From Streptomyces sp. NP160 (GTDB lineage: Bacteria; Actinomycetota; Actinomycetes; Actinomycetales; Quadrisphaeraceae), in contig NZ_VDMJ01000012.1 of the NCBI RefSeq assembly GCF_006335115.1, positions 1-34,412 of the forward strand: 34,412 nt of DNA, in the 5' to 3' direction. A program made the translations under genes and the position numbers. Within the stretch, counting starts at the first letter, position 1; each line of letters begins with the position of its first letter. Positions 1 to 8,478 of this stretch are shown here, one piece after another. A model generated the notes under the pieces. It saw only the letters and a list, made by a program, of their open reading frames with translations, did no database searches and was not told the origin of the DNA.

Positions 1-2
1 TG

Positions 3-437
3 TGGCCCGGCAAGCTCGCCGTCAAGGGCGTGCAGTCCGTGGCCGATGCGAAGGCCTTCGCCGACGCCGGAGTGGACGCGGTCGTGCTGTCCAACCACGG
101 CGGGCGCCAGCTCGACCGCGCCCCGGTCCCCTTCCACCTGCTGCCCGAGGTCGTGAAGGAGGTCGGCGCCGACCTGGAGGTCATCGTGGACACCGGCATC
201 ATGAACGGCGCCGACGTGGTCGCCTCGATCGCGATGGGAGCACGCTTCACCCTCATCGGGCGGGCCTACCTGTACGGGCTGATGGCCGGCGGACGCCCCG
301 GCGTCGACAAGGCCATCTCCATCCTGTCCGAGCAGGTCGTGCGCACCATGAAGCTGCTCGGAGCCCACTCCCTCGAAGAGCTCACCCCCGACCACGTCAC
401 CCAGCTGGAGCGCCTCATCCCCCGCGCCCGCCGCTAG
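3..437 (+). CDS. FMN-dependent alpha-hydroxy-acid dehydrogenase, 3' part
   Basis: The C-terminal 144 residues of an FMN-dependent alpha-hydroxy-acid oxidase/L-lactate dehydrogenase; the 5' part lies outside the window and frame 3 is open from the first base. The family signature SNHGGRQLD (residues 31-39 of the visible part) carries the catalytic His and substrate-binding Arg. [11 protein letters not shown] and [15 protein letters not shown] form the phosphate-binding strands of the TIM barrel that hold FMN. Family enzymes oxidise L-lactate or similar 2-hydroxy acids to 2-oxo acids, often feeding the respiratory chain. Substrate (lactate, glycolate, mandelate) cannot be decided from this fragment. 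It ends in TAG, 62 bases before the next gene on the same strand. Confidence 0.93.
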   Translation, partial: WPGKLAVKGVQSVADAKAFADAGVDAVVLSNHGGRQLDRAPVPFHLLPEVVKEVGADLEVIVDTGIMNGADVVASIAMGARFTLIGRAYLYGLMAGGRPGVDKAISILSEQVVRTMKLLGAHSLEELTPDHVTQLERLIPRARR

Positions 438-499
438 GCGCACCACCAGGCCCACCCCCTCCAGCTGGCGAGCGACGCCCGACGCGCCAGGCTGGGCCG

Positions 500-988
500 G
501 TGAGCACGCGGCGCCACTGGGTCCCGGTCCCCTCGCAGCTGGTCTGGGAGGTGCTGAGCGACCCCTGGAACTACCCGGTGTTCGTGGTCGGCACCGCCCA
601 CATGCGCGCCGTCGAGGGCGACTGGCCCGTGGCCGGCGCCGTGCTGCACCACTCCTTCGGCTTCTGGCCGCTCATGCGCCGCGGCACGTCGACGCTCGAC
701 GCGGTCGAGCCCGGGAAGCGCCTGCAGCTGACGGCGAAGGGGTGGCCGCTGGGCGAGGCCCGGGTCGTCATCTCCCTGCTCGGCAGGGGTGACGGCACGG
801 TGGTGACCATCGAGGAGGACGCCGTCTCCGGGCCCGGCAGCTGGGTGCCGCGCCCCTTGCGCTCGCTCGTCATCGGGCTGCGCAACAAGGAGCTGCTCGC
901 GCGCCTGGAAGACCTGGCGGTCGGGCAGCTCGACGCCTCCCCCGCCGCCGAGCGGGCGGCCGGCGAGGCGTCGGAGACCGCTGGCTGA
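500..988 (+). CDS. SRPBCC (START/polyketide-cyclase-like) family protein
   Basis: A 162-aa protein beginning at GTG 500. The N-terminus (VWEVLSDPWNYPVFVVGTAH) matches the helix-loop that opens SRPBCC helix-grip folds, followed by alternating strands (KRLQLTAKGWPLGEARVVIS; GTVVTIEEDAVSGPGS) and a long C-terminal helix (LRNKELLARLEDLA). This is the normal length for stand-alone SRPBCC proteins, which bind hydrophobic ligands; ligand and role are unknown. No Shine-Dalgarno is obvious. A CAGGCT hexamer ends 6 nt before the GTG, so a leaderless start is possible. The last 20 residues are an Ala/Glu-rich tail. It converges with the Nudix gene 17 bases downstream. Confidence 0.82.
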   Translation: MSTRRHWVPVPSQLVWEVLSDPWNYPVFVVGTAHMRAVEGDWPVAGAVLHHSFGFWPLMRRGTSTLDAVEPGKRLQLTAKGWPLGEARVVISLLGRGDGTVVTIEEDAVSGPGSWVPRPLRSLVIGLRNKELLARLEDLAVGQLDASPAAERAAGEASETAG

Positions 989-1005
989 CCCGCCGCGGCG
1001 AGCCG

Positions 1006-1446
1006 TCAGGCGGGTCGGCCGACCGCGGCGCGCAGCGCCGTGACCACCGGCATGTCGGCGGGCAGCCACGCGACGGCGCCCAGCCAGTCGTCGAGGTCCA
1101 GCCAGCGCAGGGCGTCGTGGTCCTCGAGGGGGTGGGGTTCACCGGAGGCCACGCGCGCCCACCAGACCCTCAGGACGCCGACCCCTGGCAGCGGCCACAC
1201 GCCGTCGCCGGCGTACGGGCCCCCGGAACCCTCACCGGGGTGCGGGACCAGCTCGTCACCGAGCTCCACCTCCACGCCGAGCTCCTCCCGGAGCTCGCGC
1301 CGCAGCGCCTCGGTGGGCTGCTCGCCCGGCTCCACCTTGCCGCCCGGCAGCTCCCACCCGCCGGCCAGCGCCGACGGACGGCTGCGCCGCGCGGCCAGCA
1401 GACGGCGGGGCGCGGCGAGGTCGTCGACGAGCGCGGCGCCCACCAC
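1006..1446 (-). CDS. Nudix hydrolase (MutT-like)
   Basis: About 146 aa. A complete Nudix box, GGKVEPGEQPTEALRRELRE followed by ELGV, fits GX5EX7REUXEEXGU, so the Mg-binding glutamates are present. The preceding ARRSRPSALAGGWELPGG is typical of actinobacterial MutT/8-oxo-dGTPase-like proteins, which hydrolyse oxidised nucleoside triphosphates; substrate is inferred only. The start is uncertain: GTG at 1446 or 1443 gives the usual MutT N-terminus, and the frame stays open upstream into the 3' end of the ATPase gene, where only a CTG at 1491 overlaps that gene's stop. It lies 41 bases behind the transporter operon on the same strand and is probably co-transcribed, though no functional link is evident. 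Confidence 0.88.
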   Translation of the reverse strand: MVGAALVDDLAAPRRLLAARRSRPSALAGGWELPGGKVEPGEQPTEALRRELREELGVEVELGDELVPHPGEGSGGPYAGDGVWPLPGVGVLRVWWARVASGEPHPLEDHDALRWLDLDDWLGAVAWLPADMPVVTALRAAVGRPA

Positions 1447-1487
1447 CAGCAGCGACCGGCTGCCGGTGGCGGGTGGCCCGCCGGAGG

Positions 1488-2621
1488 TCAGGCGGCCTCC
1501 CCGCCGGCGCGAACGGCCGCCACGGGCAGCGACGTGCGGCCGCCGGGGTGGCCGACGTCGGTGGAGGCGAAGTGGCAGGCGATCTGGTGCGCGGCTCCCC
1601 CGCCGTCCTTCTCCACCAGCGGCGGCTCGGTGGTGGCGCAGACCTCCTGCGCCTTCCAGCAGCGGGTCCGGAAGCGGCACCCCGACGGCGGGTTGAGCGG
1701 GGAGGGCACGTCGCCCTCGAGGACGATCCGCTCCTTGGCCGCCGTCCGCGCAACCCCGGGGTCGGCCGAGGGGGCCGCCGAGAGGAGCGCCTGCGTGTAG
1801 GGGTGCATGGGCCGGTCGTAGATGTCGTCCTTGGGCCCGATCTCCACGATCTTGCCCAGGTACATCACCGCCACGCGGTCGGAGATGTGCCGCACCACCG
1901 AGAGGTCGTGGGCGATGAACATGTAGGCGATGCCCAGCTCTGCCTGGAGGTCCTCGAGCAGGTTGACGATCCCGGCCTGCACCGACACGTCGAGCGCGGA
2001 GACCGGCTCGTCGAGCACCAGCAGCTTGGGGCCCAGCGCCAGCGCTCGGGCGATGCCGATGCGCTGGCGCTGGCCGCCGGAGAACTCGTGCGGGTAGCGG
2101 TTGCCGTGCTCGGGTGAGAGGCCCACCAGCTGCAGCAGCTCGCGCACGCGCTCCTTGCGGGCGGCCTTGTCGGGCACGGTCCCGTGGATCACCAGGGGCT
2201 CGCCGATGATGTCGTTGACCGGCAGCCGCGGGTTGAGCGAGGCGTACGGGTCCTGGAAGACGATCTGCAGGTCGCGGCGCACCGGGCGCAGGCCCTTCTC
2301 GGACAGGCCGATGAGCTCCTGGCCGTCGAAGCGCACCGAGCCGGACGTCGGCTTGTGCAGCTGCAGCAGCGCGCGGCCCGTCGTCGACTTGCCGCAGCCG
2401 GACTCCCCGACCACGCCGAGCGTCTCGTTGGCGTCGAGGCTGAAGCTGACGCCAGAGACGGCCTGCACGTGGTTGACGACGCGCTGGATGATGCCGCCGC
2501 CGCGCACCGGGAAGTTCATGACCAGGTCGCGCACGTCGAGCAGGTGGGTGTCGCGCTCGGCGTCCGAGGGCCGCACCGGGTCCTGCGGGGTGCCGCCGCC
2601 GGCGGTGGTCGACGTGCTCAC
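1488..2621 (-). CDS. Peptide-type ABC transporter ATPase (OppF/DppF-like)
   Basis: 377 aa, GTG start overlapping the upstream ATPase stop (GTGA at 2621-2618). It contains Walker [10 protein letters not shown], a Q-loop in [13 protein letters not shown], the ABC signature [15 protein letters not shown], Walker [13 protein letters not shown], and the switch His in FIAHDLSVV. The C-terminal part ([19 protein letters not shown]) is the oligopeptide/dipeptide ATPase C-terminal domain with conserved cysteines. [20 protein letters not shown] in place of the shorter N-terminus is typical of the F subunit. It pairs with the neighbouring D-type ATPase to energise import of peptides or related solutes at the cytoplasmic face of the membrane. 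Confidence 0.95.
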   Translation of the reverse strand: MSTSTTAGGGTPQDPVRPSDAERDTHLLDVRDLVMNFPVRGGGIIQRVVNHVQAVSGVSFSLDANETLGVVGESGCGKSTTGRALLQLHKPTSGSVRFDGQELIGLSEKGLRPVRRDLQIVFQDPYASLNPRLPVNDIIGEPLVIHGTVPDKAARKERVRELLQLVGLSPEHGNRYPHEFSGGQRQRIGIARALALGPKLLVLDEPVSALDVSVQAGIVNLLEDLQAELGIAYMFIAHDLSVVRHISDRVAVMYLGKIVEIGPKDDIYDRPMHPYTQALLSAAPSADPGVARTAAKERIVLEGDVPSPLNPPSGCRFRTRCWKAQEVCATTEPPLVEKDGGGAAHQIACHFASTDVGHPGGRTSLPVAAVRAGGEAA

Positions 2622-3778
2622 GGGGTGACCTCGCTCTCGGCGCGGAAGAAGCGGGTGGGGTCCTCGGCGGCCAGCAGCTCGTCGCTGTGGTGGCACGCCG
2701 CCAGGTGGTCGCGGCTGACCACCGGCAGGGTGGTGCCGGGAGCGGGGCGGTGGCGCAGCTCGGGCTCGCTGGCCCGGCAGTCCTCGCGGGCCAGCGGGCA
2801 GCGCGGCCCGAACGGGCACCCCGGCGGCAGGGAGATCAGCGACGGCGGGGCACCGGAGATCGGCCGGAGCCGCTCCCCGGCGCGGCTGCCCTCCGCCGAC
2901 GGCGTCGACCCGAGCAGCCCCGCCGTGTACGGCATGAGCGGCTTGGTGAACACCTCGGCGGTGGTGCCGATCTCCACCGGCTTGCCGGCGTACATGACCA
3001 GCACGCGGTCAGCGACCTGCGCGATGACGCCGAGGTCGTGGGTGATGAAGACGATCGCGGCGTCGACCGCGTCCTTCACCGACATCAGCGTGTCGAGCAC
3101 CTGCGCCTGCACCGTCACGTCCAGGGCCGTGGTCGGCTCGTCGGCGATGATGACGTCGGGGTCGTTGATGATCGCCATGGCGATCATCGCGCGCTGGCGC
3201 ATGCCGCCCGAGAACTCGTGCGGGTAGGCGCGCAGGCGCGCCTCGGCCTGGGGGATGCCGACCAGGTCGAGCATCTCCTTGGCGCGCTTGAGGGCCACCT
3301 TCTGCGGCACGGCGCTGTGGGAGCGGACGGCCTCCGCCAGCTGGTCCCCGACGGTGTAGACGGGGTTCATCGCCGTCATCGGGTCCTGGAAGATCATGCT
3401 GACGCGGCGGCCGCGCAGCCCGCGCTGCTGGCGCGGGCTCATGGAGAGCACGTCCTCGCCGCGGAAGACGATCCGGCCGCTGATCTGGGCGCTCCTGGGG
3501 AGGAGGCCCATGACGGCCATGGACGAGACGGACTTCCCCGAGCCGGACTCCCCGACGATGCCGAGCACCTCGCGGGGCGCCACGGAGTAGGTCATGCCGC
3601 GGACGGCCCGGACCACGCCGTCCTCCGTGGGGAAGGCGACCGTGAGGTCCTCCACCTGCAGCACGGGCTGGCCGTCGACGGGGCGGTCGGTGGCGGCGCG
3701 GGGGCCTGCGGCGTGAGCGCCGCCCGGCTGGCCGGCGGGGGTCTCGGAGGCGGCCGCGGAGCCGAACCGGGGGCTCAT
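2618..3778 (-). CDS. Peptide-type ABC transporter ATPase (OppD/DppD-like)
   Basis: 386 aa, ATG overlapping the permease stop (ATGA, 3778-3775). Motifs: Walker [13 protein letters not shown]-loop [14 protein letters not shown], signature [15 protein letters not shown], Walker [15 protein letters not shown], switch FITHDLGVI, then the oligopeptide-ATPase C-terminal domain ([18 protein letters not shown]). A roughly 35-residue Ala/Gly/Pro-rich N-terminal extension precedes the first strand ([11 protein letters not shown]) and is not part of the standard fold. It is the D-type half of the heteromeric ATPase. The strict stop-start overlaps with both neighbours indicate translational coupling in the operon. 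Confidence 0.95.
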   Translation of the reverse strand: MSPRFGSAAASETPAGQPGGAHAAGPRAATDRPVDGQPVLQVEDLTVAFPTEDGVVRAVRGMTYSVAPREVLGIVGESGSGKSVSSMAVMGLLPRSAQISGRIVFRGEDVLSMSPRQQRGLRGRRVSMIFQDPMTAMNPVYTVGDQLAEAVRSHSAVPQKVALKRAKEMLDLVGIPQAEARLRAYPHEFSGGMRQRAMIAMAIINDPDVIIADEPTTALDVTVQAQVLDTLMSVKDAVDAAIVFITHDLGVIAQVADRVLVMYAGKPVEIGTTAEVFTKPLMPYTAGLLGSTPSAEGSRAGERLRPISGAPPSLISLPPGCPFGPRCPLAREDCRASEPELRHRPAPGTTLPVVSRDHLAACHHSDELLAAEDPTRFFRAESEVTP

Positions 3779-4791
3779 GAGCGCACCCTCGCCTGGCGCG
3801 GGTCGAACGCGTCGCGCAGGCCGTCGCCGATGAAGTTGACGCTCAGCGCGATGAGCACGATGAACAGGCCGGGCCACCAGAACAGCCAGGGCCTGGTGGT
3901 GAACGCCGACTCGTAGTTGCTGATGAGCAGGCCGAGGGAGGTCTCCGGCGGCCGCACTCCGAGGCCGAGGTAGCTCAAGGAACTCTCCACGAGGATCGCG
4001 ACAGCGATGGTCAGCGTGGCGGACACGATGATGACGCCGAGGCTGTTGGGCAGGATGTGCTTGAAGATGATGCGCCTGCTCGAAGCACCCATCGCACGGG
4101 CGGCCTCCACGAACTCCTTCTCGCGGAGCGAGAGGAAGCTGCCTCGGACCAGCCGCGCCAGCGAGGTCCACAGCAGCACGCCGAGGATCGCTCCGAACAG
4201 GGCGATCGGCAACGAGCCGAAGCGCCGGCCCAGCACCGCGCCGATGACGATCACCGGGATGGTGATGAACACGTCGGTGATGCGCATGAGGAGGCTGTCG
4301 GCCCAGCCGCGGTAGTAGCCGGCGAGGGCTCCGACCAGCGTGCCGATGGCGGTCGCGACGACACCCACGACGAAGGCGATGATCAGCGAGCGCTGGGCCC
4401 CGCGCATGGTGAGCGCGAAGTAGTCGATGCCGATGTTGTCCTGGCCGAAGGGGTGGTCTCCCCAGGCCAGCCCGTCGCCGTCGAACCACGGGATGAGGTC
4501 GAGCGTCGGGCGCCCGCCGTTCTCGATGGGCGTGGGCTGCGTGAACCCGTAGTGCCACCAGCCGGGGATCCCCGCGAAGCCGATGGAGCTGAAGGCCAGC
4601 ACCACCACGAACAGGAGCACCGCCATGCCGCCGAGGGCGCCGCGGTGGCGCAGGAAGCGCCGCCGGACCAGCTGGCCCTGGGAGAGGGCGACGACGGACA
4701 TGCCGGAGGCGTCACCGGCGTCACCGGCGTCACCGGAGGAGCCCGGTCCGCCGGGCTCGCCGGCGGTGGTGCGGGGGTCGGTGGTCGTCAT
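3775..4791 (-). CDS. ABC transporter permease (OppC/DppC-like)
   Basis: 338 aa, ATG at 4791 overlapping the upstream permease stop (ATGA). The first roughly 30 residues are hydrophilic and include GDAGDAGDA encoded by a perfect 9-bp triplication. TM1 (GGMAVLLFVVVLAFSS) is followed by the OppC N-terminal domain and a periplasmic segment with WGDHPFGQDNIGIDYF, a hallmark of DppC/OppC proteins (usually HPLGTDxxGRD). The core BPD_transp_1 domain carries the EAA loop FVEAARAMGASSRRIIFKHI, which contacts the ATPases. The C-terminus (GDGLRDAFDPR) is the family signature. It forms the heterodimeric channel with the 509-aa permease. Confidence 0.94.
   Translation of the reverse strand: MTTTDPRTTAGEPGGPGSSGDAGDAGDASGMSVVALSQGQLVRRRFLRHRGALGGMAVLLFVVVLAFSSIGFAGIPGWWHYGFTQPTPIENGGRPTLDLIPWFDGDGLAWGDHPFGQDNIGIDYFALTMRGAQRSLIIAFVVGVVATAIGTLVGALAGYYRGWADSLLMRITDVFITIPVIVIGAVLGRRFGSLPIALFGAILGVLLWTSLARLVRGSFLSLREKEFVEAARAMGASSRRIIFKHILPNSLGVIIVSATLTIAVAILVESSLSYLGLGVRPPETSLGLLISNYESAFTTRPWLFWWPGLFIVLIALSVNFIGDGLRDAFDPRQARVRS
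4709..4735. repeat. 9-bp perfect tandem triplication inside the permease gene
   Basis: Unit GCGTCACCG occurs three times head to tail. On the coding (minus) strand it encodes GDA repeats in the disordered cytoplasmic N-terminus of the DppC-like permease. The unit is a multiple of three, so copy-number changes would keep the frame. Confidence 0.8.
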
Positions 4792-6317
4792 GAGAGGCGG
4801 ATCCTCGGGTCGAGGTAGGCGTAGACGAGGTCGGCCACGATGTTGAGGAGCAGCACCGCGGCGGCCGCGACGATGAAGAAGGCCATGACCGGTGGCGGGT
4901 CGACGGTCTGGACGCCGCCGAGGAACAGCGTTCCCATGCCCTGCCAGCCGAAGATGCGCTCGGTGATGACAGCACCGCCGACGACGGCGGCGAAGTCGAG
5001 CGCCACGAGGGTGGTCACCGGGATGAGCGCGTTGCGGAAGGCGTGGCGCATGATCACCGTCCGCTCCGTCAGCCCCTTGGCGCGCGCGGTGCGCACGTAG
5101 TCCTGGTTCATCGTCTCGAGCATGCTCGAGCGCGTGTAGCGCGTGTACTGCGCGAAGGAGATGAGCACCAGGGTCACGCTCGGCAGCACCAGGTGCGTCA
5201 GGGTGTCGAGCGTGGTCTGCCACAGGGTGCCGTCGAAGTTCGGCGTGTTGGACCCGATGGTCGCGATGGGGCGCCCGAAGGAGTTGGTCACGTAGTCCGG
5301 CCACGCGTACATGAGCCAGTCGACGAAGCTCAGGGCCGCGACCACCGCGGCCGAGAGCACCGCGGCCCGCACGGCGCGGCTCCTGTCGATGCCACCGATG
5401 CCTGCACCGATCCCGCCGGCCACCACCAGGGTCACCGCGAAGAGACCGAGCAGCAGGGGCCAGGTCGGGTCCGCGAGCACGCCCACGGTGGCCACGTAGA
5501 TGACGATCCCGACCACGGCACCCGCCAGCGAGGCGATGAGGACCCTGCGCGCGGCCAGGCCGGAGACCAGGGCGGTGACGCCGACGGCAGCGGCCAGGCC
5601 GAGCACCGACACGCCGACCGGGCCCAGCGTGGGCCGGGCGAGGAAGTCGGTCTGCGAGACGACCAGCAGCACCGCGGCCACGACGAGGAAGCCACCGGCG
5701 AACGCCAGCCCCCGCTTGGCCCAGGTCCGACCGCCGACGAGGCTGACGCCGAACAGGCCACCGACCACCGCGAGCACGAGCAGCACCGGCAGGGGCACCA
5801 CCGGGTCGCCGAGCCAGTCGTTGAAGGCGATCGCCCCGAACTGCTTCAGCAGCACCGCCGCCCAGAAGATGGGCAGCGAGTAGAAGACGAAGGAGAAGAA
5901 GGTCAGCGTGTAGTCGAAGCTCGTGTACTGGCGCAGCGCGGAGACGATGCCCACCGCGATGCCCGTGACGATGGCGAGCACCGTCGACAGCAGCACGAGG
6001 CGCAGCGTGCTGCTCAGGGCGAGGCCCAGCAGCGGGGCCACGGCCTGCCCGGTGCGGTTGACGCCCAGGCTGCCCGATCCCCACAGGTAGCCGACGAGGT
6101 CGCCCAGCCAGTGGAGGTAGCGGACGACCACCGGGGTGTTCAGCTGCATGATCTCGGTGCGCGAGGCGATGCGAGCGGCGCGGTCACCCGGATCGGTGAT
6201 GCCGTACAGGTCCTCGAGCGGATCCCCGGCGTTGGCGACGAGCACGTACATGAGGAACGTGGCGACGAAGAAGACGCCGATCGAGATCAGCAGGCGCCTC
6301 AGGACGAAAGCGACCAC
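4788..6317 (-). CDS. ABC transporter permease (OppB/DppB-like) with a large membrane insertion
   Basis: 509 aa, GTG start at 6317. DppB/OppB proteins usually have about 310-340 residues. The start (VLRRLLISIGVFFVATFLMY, TM1) and C-terminal half (EAA loop YVRTARAKGLTERTVIMRHA at about 408-427; GWQGMGTLF; C-terminal AYLDPRIR) are canonical. Between them, residues about 172-338 form an insertion with six hydrophobic segments (about 172-194, 203-221, 231-253, 257-281, 285-306, 316-338) separated by short charged loops. The reading frame and codon use continue smoothly, so it looks like a real extension rather than a frameshift. It is the partner of the DppC-like permease and follows the binding protein gene after 224 bases. 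Confidence 0.93.
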   Translation of the reverse strand: MVAFVLRRLLISIGVFFVATFLMYVLVANAGDPLEDLYGITDPGDRAARIASRTEIMQLNTPVVVRYLHWLGDLVGYLWGSGSLGVNRTGQAVAPLLGLALSSTLRLVLLSTVLAIVTGIAVGIVSALRQYTSFDYTLTFFSFVFYSLPIFWAAVLLKQFGAIAFNDWLGDPVVPLPVLLVLAVVGGLFGVSLVGGRTWAKRGLAFAGGFLVVAAVLLVVSQTDFLARPTLGPVGVSVLGLAAAVGVTALVSGLAARRVLIASLAGAVVGIVIYVATVGVLADPTWPLLLGLFAVTLVVAGGIGAGIGGIDRSRAVRAAVLSAAVVAALSFVDWLMYAWPDYVTNSFGRPIATIGSNTPNFDGTLWQTTLDTLTHLVLPSVTLVLISFAQYTRYTRSSMLETMNQDYVRTARAKGLTERTVIMRHAFRNALIPVTTLVALDFAAVVGGAVITERIFGWQGMGTLFLGGVQTVDPPPVMAFFIVAAAAVLLLNIVADLVYAYLDPRIRLS

Positions 6318-6437
6318 GGGTGTGAACCCCTTTGCGGACGGACGGTCCGGACGAGCGGTCTGGCCTCCCCGGGAGCGTCCGGTCAGCCCGAAGGGCGCGC
6401 AGGCGCGCGTCCCCTGACCGATCTAGGTTGCTCCTCC

Positions 6438-6536
6438 CCTCCACGCCGCGTGGAGGCGGGGGTGCCGCGGCTCGTCCTCGCGGGCGAGGACGGCCGTCGG
6501 CCGGCCCCTCCACAGGGGGGAGGGACCGGCCGACGG
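6438..6536 (-). promoter_or_regulatory. Three tandem stem-loops between binding-protein and permease genes
   Basis: Read on the minus strand, directly behind the binding-protein stop, are three inverted repeats: (1) arms 6494-6511/6519-6536, 18 bp with a 7-nt loop and one position that is G-U in the minus-strand RNA; (2) arms 6473-6481/6484-6492, 9 bp; (3) arms 6438-6445/6449-6456, 8 bp with a 3-nt loop. No T-run follows any of them. By analogy with other importers, such structures protect the upstream mRNA or partly terminate transcription so that binding protein exceeds permease. That role is inference; the hairpins are seen. Confidence 0.6.
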
Positions 6537-6541
6537 AGGGG

Positions 6542-8290
6542 TCACGACTGCTGCGCGACCGCCCACTGGTCGTCGTTCCACGTCTGCTGGCTCTGGGCCG
6601 GCTGGAACGCGGGACCGGAGACGTCCGTGCTGTTGGCCTGCAGACCCGGGAAGGTGAAGATCGGGATGGTCGCCAGGTCGCTCCACAGCACCTTCTCGAT
6701 CTCGCCGATCGTCTGGTCCTGCTGGGCCGTGTCCGTCTGCGAGAGCAGGGTGGCGGTCAGCTGGTCGACCTGCGGGTTGGAGTACTTGCCGTTGTTGTTG
6801 CCGCCGCCGGTGACGTAGGTCGAGGCGGAGGAGGAGACCAGCGGCGAGCCCGACCAGGCGAAGAGCGCCACGTCGAAGTTGCCGGCGGCGAGGCCGTTGC
6901 CGAAGAAGTCCTGCTGGCCGGCGTCCTCGACGTTGAACCCGGCCTGGTCGCAGGAGGCCTTGATCAGCGAGACGGCGTCGGTGCGGCGCTGGTTCGGGGT
7001 CTGGTAGCCGATGCGCACGGTGACGCCGGTCCTGCCGCCCAGCAGCTGCTTGGCCTGGTCGATGTTGGGCTGGTCGTACTCACCGCTGTAGGAGGCCTGG
7101 ACCACCTGCTGGTAACCCTCCTGGAAGGCCAGCTTGTAGCGCGAGTTCAGGACGGTCGCGTTCTCGTTGACCGGCTTGATGAGGTTGTCGACGATCTGCT
7201 GGCGCGGCACGCACAGCGCGAAGGCCTTGCGCAGGTTGGCGTCCTTGAACTCGCCCTGGAAGTTGAAGTCCAGGTGCTCGAACGTGTACTCGTCACCCTG
7301 GTCGATCTTGACCGAGTTCCCGATGGCCTGCAGCTGCTTGAGGATGTCCTGCGCCGGCTGCGGGCGGGCCACCTGGATCTCGCCGTTGGCGAGGGCCTGG
7401 GCCTGGGCTGTGGCGTCGATGAAGCGGATGACGATGGTGCCCGTCTTGGCGGGGGTGCCCCAGTACTCGGGGTTGGCCTTGAGGGTGATCGACTGGCCGG
7501 CCTGCCAGGAGTCGATCACGTACGGGCCGGAGGAGACCCAGTTCTCCTTGTCCACCGTGCCGGGCTTGCCGATGAAGCCGGTGTTGTAGAACTCCGCCAG
7601 AGAAGCCACCTGGTCGGCGGTGTTGTTCTGGATCGCACCGAGCAGGTCGGAGACGCCCGCGCCCTTGGCGACGATGTGGGCCGGCATGATCGAGCCGGCG
7701 CCGAACATCCCGGCCCAGTCGGCGAAGACCTTCGTGTAGGTCACGGTGACCGTCTTGTCCCCGGCGTTGCACTGGGGGATGTTCATGTCCTCGTAGCCGG
7801 TGGTGCCGGCCGAGGAGAAGCCGGAGACCGGGTTCCCGTCGGCATCCGTCTCCTGGCTCGTGTACTTGCCGGAGTTCGCGGCCCACGCGAGGACCATGTC
7901 CTCGCACGCGATGGGCTGGCCGTCGGACCAGACGGCGCCGTCGGCGATCGTGTACTTGACGGTCAGCGGGTCGTCGCTGGTCTTCTCGACGGTGCCGAAC
8001 TCCTTGTCGTCCTCCACGCCGCCGTCGGGGCCGAAGTCCCAGAAGCCCCCGAGCACGTTGTTGAGGACCACGGTGTTCTGGACCGCGTTCTGGTCCGCCG
8101 TGTTGTTGTTGTAGGAGTTGAACTCCTGCTCGTGCGCCACGGTGATGGTGGCGTTGCTCGTCCCGCCGGAGCTGGCGCCGCTGCTGGCACCGCCGGTACC
8201 GCCGCCGCGGTCCGCGGAGCAGCCGGAGATGAGCAGGGCGCCGCCTGCGAGGACGGCGAGAGCAGCAGTGGCTCTGCGAGAGGTGATCAC
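6542..8290 (-). CDS. ABC transporter substrate-binding lipoprotein (SBP family 5)
   Basis: 582 aa from GTG 8290. The N-terminus VITSRRATAALAVLAGGALL is a lipoprotein signal peptide ending in lipobox LISGC (Cys24), then a Gly/Ser linker. The mature part matches family-5 solute-binding proteins (peptide/nickel/opine type): VKYTIADGAVWSDGQPI, the DxVxxW-like helix, and LRKAFALCVPRQQIVDNL. It should be anchored to the outer face of the membrane and deliver peptides or other solutes to the permeases. The start was chosen because it gives a standard signal peptide; the frame stays open to 8458 but that extension is not hydrophobic. The Shine-Dalgarno is weak. It is first in the importer operon. Confidence 0.94.
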   Translation of the reverse strand: MITSRRATAALAVLAGGALLISGCSADRGGGTGGASSGASSGGTSNATITVAHEQEFNSYNNNTADQNAVQNTVVLNNVLGGFWDFGPDGGVEDDKEFGTVEKTSDDPLTVKYTIADGAVWSDGQPIACEDMVLAWAANSGKYTSQETDADGNPVSGFSSAGTTGYEDMNIPQCNAGDKTVTVTYTKVFADWAGMFGAGSIMPAHIVAKGAGVSDLLGAIQNNTADQVASLAEFYNTGFIGKPGTVDKENWVSSGPYVIDSWQAGQSITLKANPEYWGTPAKTGTIVIRFIDATAQAQALANGEIQVARPQPAQDILKQLQAIGNSVKIDQGDEYTFEHLDFNFQGEFKDANLRKAFALCVPRQQIVDNLIKPVNENATVLNSRYKLAFQEGYQQVVQASYSGEYDQPNIDQAKQLLGGRTGVTVRIGYQTPNQRRTDAVSLIKASCDQAGFNVEDAGQQDFFGNGLAAGNFDVALFAWSGSPLVSSSASTYVTGGGNNNGKYSNPQVDQLTATLLSQTDTAQQDQTIGEIEKVLWSDLATIPIFTFPGLQANSTDVSGPAFQPAQSQQTWNDDQWAVAQQS

Positions 8291-8478
8291 GCGGGGAGGA
8301 CCCTTCGTCGGGCGTCGCGGTTCGGGCGGGTGGCAGGTCTTGCCGCCCTGCCCGTCTGGACGGCTCACTCCACCCCGCCGATCCACAAGTCCGCAACAGG
8401 CTGACGCCGGGATCGCCCCGCCGTTACCGATTCGCAACCAGGCAGGCGCCCGCGTCACACCCGCTGTTCACCGCTTGA
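8291..8478. promoter_or_regulatory. Region upstream of the importer operon
   Basis: 188 bases between the DedA gene and the binding-protein gene, both on the minus strand. It must hold the importer promoter if DedA is a separate unit, but I see no convincing -35/-10 pair. A 7-bp inverted repeat (8468-8474/8485-8491) overlaps the DedA stop codon and could be its weak terminator. Confidence 0.3.

Noticed and set aside
5043-6818. 591-codon plus-strand ORF opposite the importer permease
   Set aside because: Highly charged His/Arg/Gln/Glu composition typical of the antisense of a membrane-protein gene in high-GC DNA; the permease on the other strand is certain.
6332-8404. 690-codon plus-strand ORF opposite the binding-protein gene
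   Set aside because: Shadow frame of a clear lipoprotein gene; no domain or start signal.
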